This document shows positions 1 through 12,400 of a stretch of 64,000 bases of DNA, in pieces. The position numbers and the translations under genes were made by a program. Under the pieces are notes generated by a model. It saw only the letters and a program-made list of their open reading frames with translations. It made no database searches and was not told the DNA's origin. The DNA comes from Maylandia zebra (taxonomy: Eukaryota; Chordata; Actinopteri; Cichliformes; Cichlidae). The stretch covers positions 37,923,011 to 37,987,010 of the forward strand of contig NC_135187.1 in assembly GCF_041146795.1 (NCBI RefSeq). Direction: 5' to 3'. Positions within the stretch are counted from its first letter, which is position 1. Each line of letters starts with the position of its first letter.

Positions 1-1568
1 ACAATATTCGGTGTCTTTTCCCTCTTTAGGGATTACTGAGATAATCGCCTCTCTCCATGAGGGAGGGGTTACACCCTCCGCAAGGGTATGATTGAATGAT
101 GATTGAAGCATTGGTATCAACTCCTCCTTAAAGTTCTTGTACCACTCTGAGGGAAACCCATCGGCCCCCGGTGATTTATTAGCTTTCAGACTGGAAATTG
201 CTCTAGATATTTCTTCATGACTGATGGGGGCAGTCAGTTTGCTGTTTTGCTGCGTACCAATACGTGGTAAGTCTAAGGAGTTAAGAAAAGCAGTTTTCTC
301 GTCTTTATTTGAGGAACATGGTTGTTTATACAAGTTTTCGTAATATTTCTTAAATGTTTCTTCTATTGCTTCCTGGCTATACTGCAAGTTATTTGTAGAT
401 GGGTCTCTAATCTTGTGAATTGTATTAACAGCTTGCTGCTGTCTAAGACGCCGTGCTATCAGTCTAGCTTCCTTTGGGCCATTCTCATAATAATCCTGTT
501 TCAAAAATCTAAGTTTTTTTTCCACTTCTTCAGTCAATATATTGTCAATTTCCTTTTTTAGTGTTTTGATTCTGTCTTGGAGCTGAACATTCCGAGTTGT
601 TCGGTATAATATTTCTGTGTTCTTCAATTCCTCCACCTGGCTTAGGTACAGGGCCTTCCTCATTTGGTGTTGTTTTGAAGTTATAGCAATAAGCTTCCCT
701 CTGAGCACAGCTTTGAATGCATCCTAAAACACAGTTGGGCTAATTTCTTCAGTGGAATTTTCCTCTATGTATTGCTTTATATCTTTCTTGATTTGGTCTT
801 TCGTTTCTTTTTTATTCAGACAGCTCAGATTTAACCTCCAACAGGTATTTCTACGCCTACTATTTAGATTTAGCTTTAAATGAATGGCACAATATCTGCC
901 ACTCCAATTGTGCATTCAGTTACTCTGTGTAGATCCCATCTGTTCATTAAGACATAGTCAATTCTTGAGTAAGTGTTGTGAGTCTTTGAGTAGTGTGTAT
1001 ACTCCTTTTCCAGCGGGTGGTGTTCCCTCCATACATCTACCATTCCCTGCTCCTTCATAAATGTATTAACCATTCTCACCAGGCTGTTTTTGCTTCTATT
1101 TGTGCTTGTTGTATCAATTCTATGGTCGAATACCACATTAAAGTCTCCTGCACACAGCACAGTCCCTTCAGATTCTGACATGACTGTAGTAAGTAGAGTC
1201 TTCACATTTTGTTGGTTGCTCTCAGGGGGAATATAGAGATTGATTAGTGTCACCGCCTCCCCTTCTAGTTTACCTCTTACAATAATGTATCTCCCCTCAC
1301 TGTCCCGAATTTCTTTAGAACATTCAAAATTAACTGAATTTTTAATAAGTATTGCTACCCCCCTTTTACGACTTTTCTTGCAAGTACTATAGTAAGAATT
1401 TCTGTACCCAAATTTCTTCAATTTATCATGCTCTTCCTGCGACAGATGTGTTTCCTGTAGATATATTACATTGGCATTAAGCTTTCTCATTTTAAGTATC
1501 ACTTTACTTCTTTTAATTGGGTTATTCATCCCATTGACATTCATTGACACCAGCGTTATATTCCTCAT
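1..1568 (-). CDS. LINE ORF2, APE endonuclease and start of reverse transcriptase (partial, broken)
   Basis: It begins [20 protein letters not shown] at 1568. Endonuclease landmarks are visible: N in SMNVNG, the E of YLQETHL, GDFNVV, and the D of RIDYVLMN close to the end. After about 880 the reading frame changes, and near 724 a TAG stands where the LINE protein continues. The frame then runs to the window start through a linker rich in K, Q and E to [18 protein letters not shown], the first conserved block of the L1 reverse transcriptase. The rest lies outside the window. Initiation downstream of ORF1 is as in L1. Confidence 0.88.
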
Positions 1569-1902
1569 CTTTTCACTGTTAAGTTTTGCTTTATTTTTGG
1601 CTTATCACTATCATAGCCTCCCACACTAACTCTAAGAACTTGGAACAAGATAACAAGAAACTTAAGAGAAACTGAAAATACGTATTTCTTACCCACAGCG
1701 TCCCTGTGGTTCGTGGGGTATATCCCTTTCAGATTAGGGGCCCCCGTGAGATCCAACATAGGTTCCTTAAAAAAAAGAAAAAAAAGAAAACCTACCACTT
1801 TCCGGTCTACCTTGCCTTGAAAAGTAACAGAGTAATGAACCTTTAGTTTCAGAGTTCTACTGTTCAGTCATTTCCACCGCATTCAAATGTTTGTATCCTC
1901 AC

Positions 1903-3003
1903 TTATAAGTTCTCGGTGTTAGATCGCTGCCATCCCAATGCATTTTGCAGTCGCTCCTCCAGCATCGTGCTTTCCCCGCTCCGCTGCGGCACCTCCGCCT
2001 GTATTCCTCTCTCTTTTAAGGCTTTCTTAATTCCAGCGTATTCCTTCCTCTTTTGAACCATGTCGGCAGCGTAGTCATGATCAAAGAAAAGCTGCTTATC
2101 CTGATGTACAACTTTTTTCTTCCACGCTGCCTTCAGCACCATCTCCTTGGTTGAGAACTGAAGAAAATTAACCACCACCGATCGCGGAGGTTTTTCTGGT
2201 CCGGGTTTTGGCACCAGAGCTCTGTGCGCCCGCTGAATATTTAGAGCAGAATCCGGCGGGAGCGAAAGCTCAGCTCTCAACAAGTCCTCCACACACTGCA
2301 GCACAGAGTTTCCTTCAGAGCCCTCTTTTAGGCCAAAAATGCGAATGTTGTTCCGTTGGCTACGGCCTTCCAAGTCAGCCAGTTTCATCTGAATATTCCG
2401 TTGTTGCTGAAGCGACTGGATTAGAGCGTCTTTTGCGGCCAAATTCCACCTTTCCATCTCTTCCAGTCTTTTCTCAGCTTCTTCGAGTCTGGTCTCATGG
2501 CTAGCTAGCTCATTCGCAGTTTCTGCCAGCTTTATATTAATGTCTTTCTTGAAGCTGTCGAATTCGTCCTTCATTTCTTGTGTGATGTCTTTCTTAAACA
2601 TGGAAAACTCGGTTTTAAACTCTGCTTTAAGTGAGTGAATTTCCTTAATGATGTCCTGGAAGTCTGCGTGAGGGTGGCTAGCTACATCTCCTTCCATCTG
2701 CTCGCCTTGCACGCTGTTCTCGGACATGAATGCGTTGCCTCCTCTTGCCAGCTCCACTTGTTTCACAAAATCCTTAATGTTTCCTTGTCTTTTTGACCTT
2801 CTTCCACCTTCCATGGCATTTATTACACGGTTTAGCGGTGGAAATATTCGAATTCTGGTTCTCTTTCGAGTTTTGACCGGGAGCTGCAAGCTTATGCTGC
2901 CATCTTCCTTACGTCTCCCTAGTGGTCTCAGGACAGGGTTTTTAAAAAGGGAAAAAAGGAGACACTGATATGCAGGCTGGAGGAATAAATCTTTGGTAGA
3001 CAC
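1903..3003 (-). CDS. LINE ORF1 protein (L1-like RNA-binding, coiled coil)
   Basis: Open for 366 codons. The first Met is at 3003, but Met64 at 2814 (MEGGRRSKRQ) is a better L1-like start because the preceding residues look like leader sequence. From Met64 come a basic N-terminus, a long charged coiled coil (about residues 110-225, heptads such as LEEAEKRLEEMERW), the L1 hallmark block RSQRNNIRIFGLKEGSEG (about 235-252, RRM-like core) and a C-terminal domain with AHRALVPKPGP and a basic end. In L1 elements this protein trimerises and coats its own RNA. No break is seen in the frame. Confidence 0.88.
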   Translation of the reverse strand: MSTKDLFLQPAYQCLLFSLFKNPVLRPLGRRKEDGSISLQLPVKTRKRTRIRIFPPLNRVINAMEGGRRSKRQGNIKDFVKQVELARGGNAFMSENSVQGEQMEGDVASHPHADFQDIIKEIHSLKAEFKTEFSMFKKDITQEMKDEFDSFKKDINIKLAETANELASHETRLEEAEKRLEEMERWNLAAKDALIQSLQQQRNIQMKLADLEGRSQRNNIRIFGLKEGSEGNSVLQCVEDLLRAELSLPPDSALNIQRAHRALVPKPGPEKPPRSVVVNFLQFSTKEMVLKAAWKKKVVHQDKQLFFDHDYAADMVQKRKEYAGIKKALKERGIQAEVPQRSGESTMLEERLQNALGWQRSNTENL

Positions 3004-3102
3004 CTAGCTTTGCCTCTGAGCCACAGCTGACAGCTTCAGCTTCTCATTATTACTCCCTGAATGATCTTTAGTCAGAGCTTGCGTCAATAAATAAAGGATA
3101 AT

Positions 3103-3417
3103 GCGCCCTGCCACAGAACAAAGGTTAGGAATGGTTGCAGGAGCACGACGGTGCATTTTAAGGGTTGATGTGGCCTCCAGACCTCCCAGATATCAATTCA
3201 ATCAAGCATGTGTGGAATGTGTTGGACAACCAGGCTGTTCTTCACAGCTTACAGGATGTAAAGAGTTTGCTGCTGCTAACATCTTGGTGCAGACACTCTG
3301 GCACATCTTATTACCAGGGCATGGACTTCAGTGGTGTCCGTCCCTGATTGGTCAGGGCTGTTTTGGCAGCAACACAATATTTGGCAGGTGGTCATAACGT
3401 TATTCCTGATTGGTGTA
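3103..3417 (+). mobile_element. Tc1/mariner 3' fragment with right inverted repeat
   Basis: The translated stretch PPDLPDINSIKHVWNVLDNQ is a degraded form of the Tc1 motif SPDLNPIEHLWDVLD, which contains the last catalytic acid region. The fragment ends in GGTGGTCATAACGTTATTCC and then tgattggtgta. From memory this is the terminal repeat of a Tc1 family very common in fish. The 5' half is missing, abutting the L1 leader. Confidence 0.8.
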
Positions 3418-4404
3418 CATGTTCATCGTTATACTTACATTTATATTTATTTAGTACTTTGAGTCAAACGTTTACTTATATAATGTGAACACTTGCTTCA
3501 CGATGGCCTAAAGAGATTTTTGTTGCGAGTCCAGAAAATGACGTGTGCTGACTGTGATGTTGTTTTTACATGTTTGCAGTACAGAGCACTGTGAGGGGTC
3601 CATGCAGCCACTGGTATCTGTGAGCTTTGTCTGTGTTCTAATACAATAACCTCCTTGGTCTTTGAGAGAGATCACATCAAAATCAATAATTATTTTTTAT
3701 TGTTTTTTTCTCCTGCTGTTATTTTATTCTTCCACAGGCGGAAAATGCTCTTTACCTTTTACTGTAAGTCACAGTAATGTTGTGCTGACTCTTTAGGACT
3801 CGTGCAGAATAAAGACACGTTTGTTTGTTTTTTAAATATTATTTGTGTCACTTTTGCCAGTCTTGTGATCTTTTTGTTTTTACATCTTCCATAATGATTG
3901 GCACTTTTTATATCTTCCTATTTATTTTGTTTTATACAGTTTTATATAAAGTACAGTGGCACTGCATATAGTCTGAGAAAATATAAATAAAATTCAAAAT
4001 GAAATAAAATTTATTAAAGCTCTGAACATTTCAACATATGTGACCAACGACTTGTAGGAGAGATGATTCCATCTAGTGGACAGGAAGTGACATTACACCG
4101 TGCTAATCCCGATCATGATCAACACGATGACCAGTCCAACACATAAACCAGCAGTGGGGAGTGTTACTACCGTATGCAGGAGGCACAAATGGTTTAAATG
4201 GTTGGAGGCAAATATCGGCAGGTACCAATAAAAAACTTTATTAATATGCCAAATTACAGTTATTTACTGCATTTCTCTGCAGACAAATGAGTTTCAAGTG
4301 GTTTCATGTTACGCTTGATTAATGTCAGAATTCTCAAAGAAGTCCAGTGTGCCAGCTAAAAACAGGGGTTTAGTATTTATTTATTTAAATGCGTTTTGGA
4401 GCTT
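3418..4404. other. AT-rich intergenic stretch, no gene seen
   Basis: No open frame with splice support or family resemblance. There are homopolymer-rich segments and AATAAA-like strings on the plus strand near 3810 and 3990, without any gene upstream that would use them. Confidence 0.5.
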
Positions 4405-5935
4405 TCTTTATTCTGTTCATCAGGACGTTTTCACTGGGAGAAACGTTTCGTCACTCATCCAGGTGACGTCTTCAGTCTCAGCTGACTGCAGGTTTCAATC
4501 TTATAAACAGCACATCTGCACAATGACTGAAACCAGCCCACTGAAGGAACAATGGGCTGGGAGGTCAGTTCCTTAATCTTAATTATGCAAACTCTCATTG
4601 ATCAACAACCTCTGATCAGTGGCCATGAGTCCCATTCACAGAGAGTTGGGGAATGGCTGCAATCACAGCATTGTAAGATGGTGACAGATGCACCCTTAGG
4701 CCCCTCCTCCATTCAGAGATGGTCTTTCCCTTTTCACGTAAATGGCCTCCTTGACTCCGCCCTCAAACCAGCATTCCTCCCTGTCCAGGATGTTACATCC
4801 TCATCATTGAAAGTGTCCACTGGCCTGTAGGTGTGCATAGACTGCAGAGTCCTGGCCTGACGAGGTGGCTCTCCTGTGTTGTAGCCAGAGGTTGTTTGGT
4901 TTCCCCGATGTATAAATCCTGGCAAACCTCCTGCACTTAACAGCGTACACTATGTTACTCTGTTTGTGTCGGGGGACCCGATCCTTGGGGTGGACCAGTT
5001 TTTGGTGCAGCGTGTTTTGGGGTTTAAAAGCCACAGAGACCCGGTGGTTAGAAAAAATGTGTCTCAGCTGCTCCGATACTCCTGACACGTACGGGATCAC
5101 TACAGGTTTTTGCTTAGGCAGCGGCTGTCCTTCTCTCCTGTGGGGATGGTGTTCCCTCTGTGTTATAGCGTCCTGATGACACCCAGTTTGTGCTCCAGTG
5201 GATGATGAGAGTCAAACCTTAGATACTGACCCATATGTGTAGGTTTACTGTACATGTCAGCTTTTAGATGTCCCCCATTACTGATGGAAATCTCACAGTC
5301 TAAGAAGGCTAACCTGCCACTTTTCATATCCTCCCTGGTGAATGTGATGTGTTGGTCCACCGAGTTAATGTGATCTATGAATTGTGGTACGTCCTGAGAT
5401 TTGATTTTCACCCAGGTGTCATCCACATACCTGAACCAATGGCTTGGTGGTGTTCCAGGGTAGGATAGCAAAGCCCTCTTTTCCACTTCTTCCATGTACA
5501 AATTGGCCACGATGGGTGAAACTGGGGAGCCCATGGCACACCCATGTTTCTGCCTGTAGAACTGAGCCTTGTATGTGAAGAAGGTGGAATGAAGACACAG
5601 TTCAAACACACTTGGTGGATGCTGACGCTGGTCCTGTTGCTGAGGTCATCCTGTAGTCTCTTACGGACTACCTCCAACGCTTCCATGACTGGGATGCAAG
5701 TGAAGAGAGATGTAACGTCGTACGAGACCATGGTTTCATCTGCCGCCATGATGACATCTCTCACCTTCTCAACAAAATCCAAAGTGTTCTGGATGTGGTG
5801 TTGAGACCTGTTTATTAGATTGGGGGAAACCTGCAGTCAGCTGAGACTGAAGAAGTCCCTTGGATGAGTGACTAAACGTTTCTCCCACTGAAAACGCTAC
5901 ATCCAGAGGAACAGAATCAACTTTTGGAGCCTTCT
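4405..5935 (-). mobile_element. Penelope-like retroelement copy, broken, with inverted ends
   Basis: Minus-strand translations show reverse-transcriptase blocks (VSYDVTSLFTCIPV, GSPVSPIVANLYMEEVEK, FRYVDDTW) followed by YVSGVSEQLRHIFSNHRVSV and a GIY-YIG-type endonuclease remnant (NIVYAVKC). This order is that of Penelope-like elements with a C-terminal GIY-YIG nuclease (Neptune type in fish). The same about 80-base terminal sequence is present at both ends in opposite orientation (4425-4495 and 5828-5910). The copy is decayed, with several breaks. Confidence 0.85.
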
Positions 5936-6344
5936 AAAGTATTCGTTTCCTCGTTCGATGGTCTAATAAATCTGACCTAAACAGGGAAAAGGCTCTCAGG
6001 GCACACATACCGATGGGCCAGAGGCTTCATGTTTATTAGGAGGACTGGAGAAATGATATTAGAGCCGTCACAGTTTCTCACAGCATCATCCACCAACTCA
6101 AAGAGTTTACTCAACTTTTCTATTCTGCTGGAATCCTGTTGATTCCTGCACTAAACGATATTTAACCTGCTCCTTTACCTCTGGCCTGACAGAAATGTCA
6201 ATCACACCAACACAGCCCTGACTCTACGAAGTCTGAAACAAACAATCCAATCACAGTCAGGTATGAAAGTGACTCATACGGCAGGTTGTGTACCAATGGT
6301 CGTGTTTAATTTTAAACAGGATTATACACAAATAAAAACCATTA
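5936..6344. other. Unassigned stretch 3' of trnau1ap
   Basis: About 400 bases between the Penelope-like copy and the trnau1ap polyadenylation region. No open frame or repeat family is recognised. Confidence 0.4.
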
Positions 6345-6350
6345 GCTTAT

Positions 6351-6356
6351 TTTATT
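6351..6356 (-). terminator. Candidate polyadenylation signal of trnau1ap
   Basis: AATAAA on the minus strand about 115 bases past the trnau1ap stop codon at 6471-6473. It is the first such hexamer downstream. A 31-base A run on the plus strand (6361-6391) lies between stop and signal. Confidence 0.5.
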
Positions 6357-6357
6357 A

Positions 6358-6360
<3 letters not shown>

Positions 6361-6391
<31 letters not shown>
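6361..6391. repeat. Homopolymer run of 31 A
   Basis: Uninterrupted A tract on the plus strand, transcribed as U in the presumed trnau1ap 3' UTR. Its length is likely to vary between individuals and between assemblies. Confidence 0.95.
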
Positions 6392-6393
<2 letters not shown>

Positions 6394-6470
6394 AGCCCAC
6401 ACACACAATCCGTATGGACTGGGAGGAAAAGGTGGAAAGGTGAACTCCACAGAGGCCATGATGTCCCGGT

Positions 6471-9400
6471 TCAGCAGTAGATGGGCTCTGGCAGACTGGA
6501 TGTCACATAGTCCTGCTGTAACTCTGTGGACTGCCAGTGACAGTCTATCAGTGCATCGTACAGTTCCTCACTGTGCTCCATGAACTTCCTGTTGGCCTCC
6601 ACCACATCCACCTCCACACTTGGATCTGCGAAACACAAACATCCACTTAGAAGGTATATGCGCTGCAATTACACACAAGCCTCTTTATTAGGTAGACCTC
6701 CACCACTCAAGAACGCAAATATTTGTTTTGCCAAATCACAAGGCAGCAGGATGACCTGTTGAAGACCACAACACCAGCATCATCTGTTTGAAACATCAGC
6801 AATGGGCCAAACTGCATACACACGAATAAATAAGTAGGAATACTGCTAGTGTTACCCCTCAGCCTACTAGGAGACACACCTATGATATCAATGTCATGTT
6901 ATCACATTCACAAGACTTTCACAAAACGTGACCTCTGACCTTTAGTTTGAGGTCACTGACATTCAAACTTGTCTGATGTTGTTAGTAGACGAAACGTTTC
7001 TTCCGCTGTAAATGTCCAGATCAACACAACCAACCCGTTGAAATTGCCTTACCCAGATGATCGAGCATGCATCGAGAAATTTGAACCCACTTTGGCCCCG
7101 ACTGCTTGAAGCTAGTACGAGCACGTGCGAGTAAATGTGGTTATCCCAGTGTCATGATTCGAGTTTTGAGGAGAAGACAAACGACTGCATGGTCTCAGTA
7201 GATGTCAGAATAGTGATCTTTATTACACACTTCTGAACCAGAAGTATGGGAAGACTGACGTACAGCAACAATCTCCAAAGAGTGGACCGTTCCCCATCCT
7301 TATATAACCCATGATGACATCACACAGTTAGACCTTACTGGAAATGATAACAGTCTCCCCATAGTCCAAAGTTCTCCTTATACAAACATCAGATGATACT
7401 TTAGAGAAAAACAAGTGTGTGACATGTCAGTTCTGTGAGCCTGTGTGTCCAACTAGAGAATGTCCTGACATGACCTCCCTGTGTAAATAAGGGTGAACGT
7501 GCGTGTTTACATAACTCTCTATGTGCATGTTCTGATGTAGGCCTGCAAATGAATTAGAACAAGGTCCTGCTGGACCCTCCAGTTATGGACGGTGAATACA
7601 ATGCTGTGGATACCATTTGAGACTTGATTACAATGATGATAATATGCATACATTAATCTTTACTCAGATTACCATAGATATAAAACAAAGATTATACTGT
7701 CATCAGATTCCACAATGGTAAATGATTAATCAATGATAATTGATTATGAGAATACAAAATAAAATATCTCCTGATCACACCAGCCGGGCATTTGTCGAAG
7801 CAGGGAAGGCGCCTACAGAACGCTCCAAACCCGTAGTGGTCCCTTATGTGTCAGGAGTTAGGGCTGTTCGATATAACGATATATAATCGCATGACGATAT
7901 AAAAACATCTATCGTTTGTTTCGTGGTGTCGCCAAATAAACTGTTTACTGCAATATTTTTTCATGTTTTGATGGTCACTGTAGTGGCTACATTCATTTCT
8001 TAAAGCTCTCTCTTTCTCTTATATTTAATATAACCACACTATGGACGGACAAAATGGTAAAACCATCGCGTGTCCGCTTGTTTATTTTCCACATCAACCT
8101 TTCACAATAAAGCTCAAGATCCTGTTGAGACTTTTCAAAATAATCTGCATCACGTGAAAGAGTATGCAGAGTGTTTACAGATGAGAAGCAAAAATGAGCC
8201 GTTAGGTGCTCCAAATAAACCTTAGACTCAAACGTTAGAACTTTTCCCCGCAGTACGCCGTGTAATAAATACAAAGAAAACGGCGGCCGTTACAACTTAT
8301 GTCTAAAAATGTATCGTTTCATGTATCGGTTAAAGCACTCGACTCAGCTACATGACGCGCAGCTGGAAACACGTCACGCAAGTCGAGCTGCCCGAGATTC
8401 ACAGAAAATGTAAAATTTTTGTGATTTATATCGTTATCAGGACGATGGATGTCTTATATCGGGATATGAGATTTGGTCATATCGCACAGCCCTACCAGGA
8501 GTATCGGAACATTTTCTCTAAACACAGAGTCTCTGTGGCTTTTAAACCCCAAAAAACGCTGCGCCAGAAACTGGTCCACCCCGACACAAACAGAGTAACA
8601 TAGTGTACGCTGTTCAGCGCCAGGATTCATATATCGGGGAAACCAAACAACCTCTGGCTACAACAATGAAGAACTCGTCAGCGGGGCAGAGCGACATGAG
8701 GGAAATCTAATATCACAATATTTTCTTTATATAAATATCACCAAATGTTTAAATAACCTCCAAATGTTATTTTCAACCATATAAACCTAAAATTTCACTG
8801 CTATACTCAGTCAAATCGACCATTCAATGGTTTTTTTTCTACTTGAATACAAAGAAAAAAATCTGAATGTTTTATTTTAGCCGTTCTTTAACCATCAGGT
8901 GCACAGAGGATACTGCCACAGTACGTCTGTGGTCAACACCTTTAACAAAGGATTTTAAAGGTTTCTTTGGTGTGTGGGGAGACGTTCACGTGCAAAGTTT
9001 AATATTGCCATGGCAACTCATACTCGATGGTTAGGATAAAGACATTTTAACCATTGTACGTGGAGAGACTCGCGATACAATGAAAATGTTCGATATCGCC
9101 CAGCCCTACTCGTCAGGCCAGGACTCTGCAGTCTGTGCACACCTACAGGCCAGTGGACTCTTTCAATGATGAGGATGTAACATCCTGGACAGGGAGGAGC
9201 GCTGGTTTGAGGGCGGAGTCAAGGAGGCCATTTACGTGAAAAGGGAAAGACCATCTCTGAATGGAGGAGGGGCCTAAGGGTGCATCTGTCACCATCTTAC
9301 AATGCTGTGATTGCAGCCATTCCCCAACTCTCTGTGAATGGGACTCATGGCCATTGATCAATGGTCATGACCTCCCAGCCCATTGTTAGTCAGTGGTGCT

Positions 9401-12400
9401 AGTTTCACTTATTGTACAAATGTCCTGTTTATAAGGTTGGAATATGGTATGTAAGCAGATTCTTACTCTGGATGGCATTACCTTGGCCTCCAGTAACGCT
9501 GTGAGGAACCTTGGAGTCATGTTTGACCAGGACATGTCCTTCAACGCACATATTAAACAAATATGTAAGACTGCTTTCTTCCATTTGTGCAACATCTCTA
9601 AAGTTAGAAATATTCTGTCTCAGAGTGACGCTGAAAAACTAGTTCATGCATTTATTACTTCCAGGCTGGACGACTGTAACTCATTATTATCAGGAAGTCC
9701 TAAAAACTCCCTGAAAAGCATTCAGCTGATCCAAAATGCTGCAGCAAGAGTCCTGACAGGGACTAGAAAGAGAGAGCAGATTTCTCCTGTTTTGGCTTCC
9801 TGTTAAATCCAGAATTCAAAATCCTGCTCCTCACATACAAGGTCTTAAATAATCAGGCCCATCTTATCTTAATGACCTTGTAGTACCATATCACCCTACT
9901 AGAGCACTTCGCTCTTGCTCTGCAGGCCTACTTGTTGTTCCTAGAGTATTTAAAAGTAGAATGGGAGGCAGAGCCTTCAGTTTTCAGGCCCCTCTTCTGT
10001 GGAACCAGCTTCCAGTTTGGATTCAGGAGACAGACACTATCTCTACTTTCAAGATTAGGCTTCAAACTTTCCTTTTTGCTAAAGCATATAGTTAGGGCTG
10101 GACCAGGTGACCCTGAATCCTGCCTTAGTTATGCTGCAATAGACGTAGGCTGCCGGGGGATTCCCATGATGCACTGGGTTTTTCCTTTCCAGTCACCTTT
10201 CTCACTCACTATGTGTTAACAGACCTCTCTGCATTGAATCATATCTGTTATTAACCTCTGTCTCTCTTCCACAGCATGTCTTTATCCTGTCTTCCTTCTC
10301 TCACCCCAACCAATCACAGCAGATGGCCCCGCCCCTCCCTGAGCCTGGTTCTGCTGGAGGTTTCTTCCTATTAAAAGGGAGTTTTTCCTTCCCACTGTTG
10401 CCAAAGTGCTGCTCACAGGGGGTCATATGATTGTTGGGTTTTTCTCTGTATCTATGAAGCGCCTTGAGGCGACTTTTGCTGTGATTTGGCGCTATATAAA
10501 TAAAATTGAATTGAATCCTGCAGTCAGATGAGACTGAAGAAGTCACTTGATGATGAAATGTTTCTCCCACTGAAAACGCTGCAGCCAGATGAACAGGATC
10601 AACCTTTTTGGAAACTACTGCTCATCTTTTTCTTATTTTTTTAAGTCTGGCATGTGAAAATAATGACAAGCAACAGCAAGCAGCTGCCACCCAGGCTAAA
10701 TGCTAACCTTCCAGTCCTTCGTCCTCCTGAACGGTTTCACTCTCCTAAAACAAACAAACAAGAGGTTAGAATGATTCCATCTGTTTAACTAACTGATATC
10801 TGCAACTCTGGTTTAACAGAGACAGCAGTTACCTGTGCAGCAGAATACTGTGAGTAATCATACTGCGGATAGTTGTAGCCATACATTCCTCCAGTCTGGT
10901 CATAGCCCCAGGAAGAATAAAAGCCAGGATAGGTCTGCTGCTGGTACTGGGTGTACTGGTCATAGTTTTGTCTGTATCCAGAGGTAGACTGCCATGATTT
11001 GTGCTCCGACTGCTGCTGCTTGTTCTTTAAGCTTAGAGAGGAAAGCACAGAAACACTCGTGAACTGAGCCAGTCCTTGGGGCTGTACTACGGGCACAAAT
11101 ACAGCAGTGTCCTGACAAAGGGAGGTAAGATTCTGAGAACTCACTTGTTAGCAGCCAGGCTCAATCGCAGAGGCTTGCCACCCAGCCCCACAGCTCCCTG
11201 ACACTCCTCTAACGCCCGCTTCTGCAGCCGCTCATCAGGGAACTGAACGAAGCCACAGCCCCTGCAGAGAAACACGGCGGTGTTAAACTCACGAGGGAGC
11301 AACTCGTCTTAGGACCACCAGAAGTTTTCTTATGTTTACACCACATTTTAAAACAGAGGGTAAGAAAACGCTCTAGATTCAGTTTAGTTTGGATACTCCG
11401 GGATCATGTTTGAGTCTGGATAGGCTCAGATAAAGACCAACACTTAATTATACATTCGTGGTGCTGTTGATTTTGGCTGCCAGTTAAATCCACAGGCAGT
11501 ATGGTCAGTGTGGAAAAAGTCTTTTTATACACAGTTACACAAAATACTGCAGAAAAATCAGGGTTAGACTGAAGTTAGCAGCACACGTAGCAGAACATAG
11601 TCGCAGCTATGGAGCGGAGCAGTGTCTGTAACATGTTCATATACTGTCTGTCAAATTCATCGCTTCAAAGTTCATCAACAGTCAATAATTGTCCCTTTTA
11701 CGATAATTAACACGTGTGTAGGTCCCAGTCAGTGAATCACTGCCTTATTGTGGTGAAAGGGTCTGATTGTTTGTTTGCTGTAGGGGCAGACTGGTCCTGA
11801 ATGAAGGACCAGAGAAAGAGCAATTCAGAAGACCCCCGTGACTACAACATCAAGGCAACAGTTCACCCTGCCCGGGATACAGGGGGCCATGAGAGGCAGT
11901 GGGCTGCAGTGGGTATCCTGGTATCCACTTGCCTTGGGGTTTTCCTCAGTGGACGAGAGGGTTTGCTCCCTGAACGGGTCCTGACTGTCATCTGCACGCG
12001 CCAAAGGACCATTCAGAGTATCCAGCCTTCTTGGGAGTCCCTGTGTGGGGACTCTGTCATCCTACTGGGGGACTTCAACGCTCATGTGCGCACTGACAGT
12101 GAGACCTGGAGGCGCCATTGGGAGGGATGGCCTTGCTGACCTGAACTCAAGCAGTGATGTTACCGGAGTGTTGTTTGTCAGTTTGTCCATAACAAACGCC
12201 ATGTTTGAACATAAGGGTGTCCGTAAGTGATCGCAGTACCAGGTCGCCCGAGGCCGCAGGCTGATGACTGATTGTGTAATCGTATCATCAGATTCACGGC
12301 CGGATGTTCTGGACACTCTGTGAGAGGAGGACTGAGTTGTCAGTTAATCACCACCTGGTGGCGAGTTGGACCAGGTGGCGGGGGAGGACAGACCTGCCAC

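Larger units (their letters stand above)
1..3010 (-). mobile_element. L1-type LINE, ORF1 plus 5' part of ORF2, cut by window edge
   Basis: A non-LTR retrotransposon in L1 layout: ORF1 (coiled coil plus RRM-like), a spacer of about 330 bases, then ORF2 with an APE-type endonuclease running into the start of a reverse transcriptase and off the window. ORF1 is fully open. ORF2 has one frame change near 880-910 and one in-frame TAG near 724, where the flanking text reads on as LINE protein. The copy is therefore degraded but not old-looking. It belongs to the L1/Tx1 group; I cannot choose the subfamily by eye. Confidence 0.9.
7784..10613 (+). mobile_element. Second Penelope-like copy, split by three insertions
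   Basis: The pieces at 7784-7858, 8495-8681, 9109-9436 and 10517-10613 join in family order and match the minus-strand copy at 4.4-5.9 kb. They cover the segment around [27 protein letters not shown] and the 3' terminal region. The interruptions are two hAT MITEs and one L2 LINE. The copy is broken, with several breaks, and is older than everything inserted in it. Confidence 0.82.

Noticed and set aside
322-561. Plus-strand 79-codon frame
   Set aside because: Antisense of LINE ORF2; no independent support.
2208-2968. Plus-strand frames opposite LINE ORF1
   Set aside because: Shadows of the ORF1 reading frame on the other strand.
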